NCBI RefSeq assembly: GCF_905397285.1
Contig: NZ_CAJPUX010000003.1
Location: forward strand, 496,001 to 560,000
Source of the DNA: Cupriavidus plantarum
GTDB taxonomy: Bacteria > Pseudomonadota > Gammaproteobacteria > Burkholderiales > Burkholderiaceae
Direction of reading: 5' to 3'
DNA length: 64,000 nt
In this document: in pieces, positions 63,395-64,000 of the stretch
How positions within the stretch are numbered: the first letter of the stretch is position 1
Layout: the number at the start of each line of letters is the position of its first letter
The notes under the pieces: model-generated
Database searches by the model: none
Told to the model about the DNA's origin: nothing
The model's input: the letters and a program-made list of their open reading frames with translations, nothing else
Position numbers and translations under genes: made by a program

Positions 63395-64000
63395 GTGATC
63401 AAGTGGATAATCGTCGCCGCCTATGCCGGCGCCATTCTGTACGTGCATCTGCGCGGCAAGGTAAGACTGCCGTTCATGCGCCAGTTGCTGGACCACTCCG
63501 CCCTGGTCGCGCCGGTGAACTGCTTCATGTACATGTTCTCGGGCGTACCGACGACGCCGTACATTCCGGTCGAGCGCTTTCCCGACCTCGAAAAGCTGCG
63601 CGCCGCATGGCCGCAGATTCGCGACGAGGGCCTCGCGCTGATCGCGATGCGCAAGATCAAGGCCGCGGACAAGAACGATGACGCCGGCTTCAACTCGTTC
63701 TTCAAGTACGGCTGGAAGCGTTTCTACCTGAAGTGGTATGAAGCGCAGCATCCCTCGGCGGAAACGCTGTGCCCCAAGACCGTCGCGCTGCTGCGCGAAC
63801 TGCCGACCGTGAAGGCCGCGATGTTCGCCGAACTGCCGCCGGGCGGCAAGCTCAACCCGCACCGCGACCCGTTCGCGGGCTCGCTGCGCTATCACCTTGG
63901 ACTTTCCACGCCGAACGACGACCGCTGTTTCATCGAAGTCGATGGCGAGCGCCACAGCTGGCGCGACGGGCAGGGCGTGGTGTTCGACGAGACGTACCTG
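63395..64000 (+). CDS. LpxO-like aspartyl/asparaginyl beta-hydroxylase family lipid A hydroxylase, partial
   Basis: The frame starts at GTG 63395, 8 bp after GGAGG, and runs off the window after 202 codons. An N-terminal membrane anchor (WIIVAAYAGAILYVHL, 4-19) precedes the hydroxylase domain; NPHRDPFAGSLRYHLGL gives His156-x-Asp158 of the Fe(II)/2-oxoglutarate site. LpxO adds a 2-hydroxyl to a lipid A acyl chain at the inner membrane. The second iron histidine lies beyond the window. Confidence 0.88.
   Translation, partial: MIKWIIVAAYAGAILYVHLRGKVRLPFMRQLLDHSALVAPVNCFMYMFSGVPTTPYIPVERFPDLEKLRAAWPQIRDEGLALIAMRKIKAADKNDDAGFNSFFKYGWKRFYLKWYEAQHPSAETLCPKTVALLRELPTVKAAMFAELPPGGKLNPHRDPFAGSLRYHLGLSTPNDDRCFIEVDGERHSWRDGQGVVFDETYL

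Overview
The window is high-GC chromosomal DNA of a betaproteobacterium, most probably Burkholderiaceae of the Cupriavidus/Ralstonia lineage. This rests on gene content and order I recognise from that group (dnaE followed by LPS glycosyltransferases and msbA; yicC-gmk-rpoZ-spoT-greB; hemF-nadD-rsfS-rlmH-maf-rng) and on protein style; no database search was possible. I see no rRNA operon, insertion sequence, integrase, CRISPR array or origin. Both window ends cut a gene (trhO on the left, an lpxO-like gene on the right).

Layout. 0-9.5 kb: trhO, dnaE, two LPS-type glycosyltransferases, the lipid A flippase msbA, an AhpD-like protein and a lipoprotein. 9.6-22.9 kb: a complete C-P lyase phosphonate locus in three blocks. 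phnGHIJKLM run leftwards. phnF, a second phnM-like gene, a 2H-phosphoesterase-like (DUF1045) gene and phnN run rightwards. phnC-phnD-phnE and a PhnZ-like HD gene run leftwards toward phnN. Two 7-4-7 Pho-box-like sites (before phnG and before phnC) and HutC/PhnF-type operators (before phnG and before the second phnM) suggest control by phosphate starvation plus PhnF. No phnP is present; the DUF1045 protein beside phnN is a candidate for the missing cyclic-phosphate hydrolase step.

22.9-33.9 kb: a compact leftward housekeeping block (hemF-nadD-rsfS-rlmH-maf-rng), with phnC starting 61 bp beyond rng; then purD, yebC, a HerA-like ATPase gene, upp and a Bug-type binding protein. RsfS has an unusual histone-H1-like Ala/Lys/Thr tail. 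34-46.8 kb: an EamA transporter, an atypical SDR lacking YxxxK, mgsA, ykvA, a four-gene BMP-type (nucleoside-like) ABC importer, a pirin, and a four-gene osmolyte (betaine/choline-type) ABC importer. The importer is preceded by a long structured leader that looks like a transcription attenuator.

46.9-55.3 kb: an alpha-ketoglutarate-semialdehyde-type dehydrogenase with its FadR-type GntR regulator and a clear operator, tRNA-Ser(TGA), a glycine-zipper lipoprotein with SSQ repeats, then a leftward run STPK-PP2C-rph-rdgB-hemW. 55.5-60.7 kb: yicC, gmk, rpoZ, spoT and convergent greB. 60.8-63.3 kb: tRNA-Arg(ACG), initiator tRNA-Met and five small unrecognised genes; then the start of an lpxO-like lipid A hydroxylase gene.
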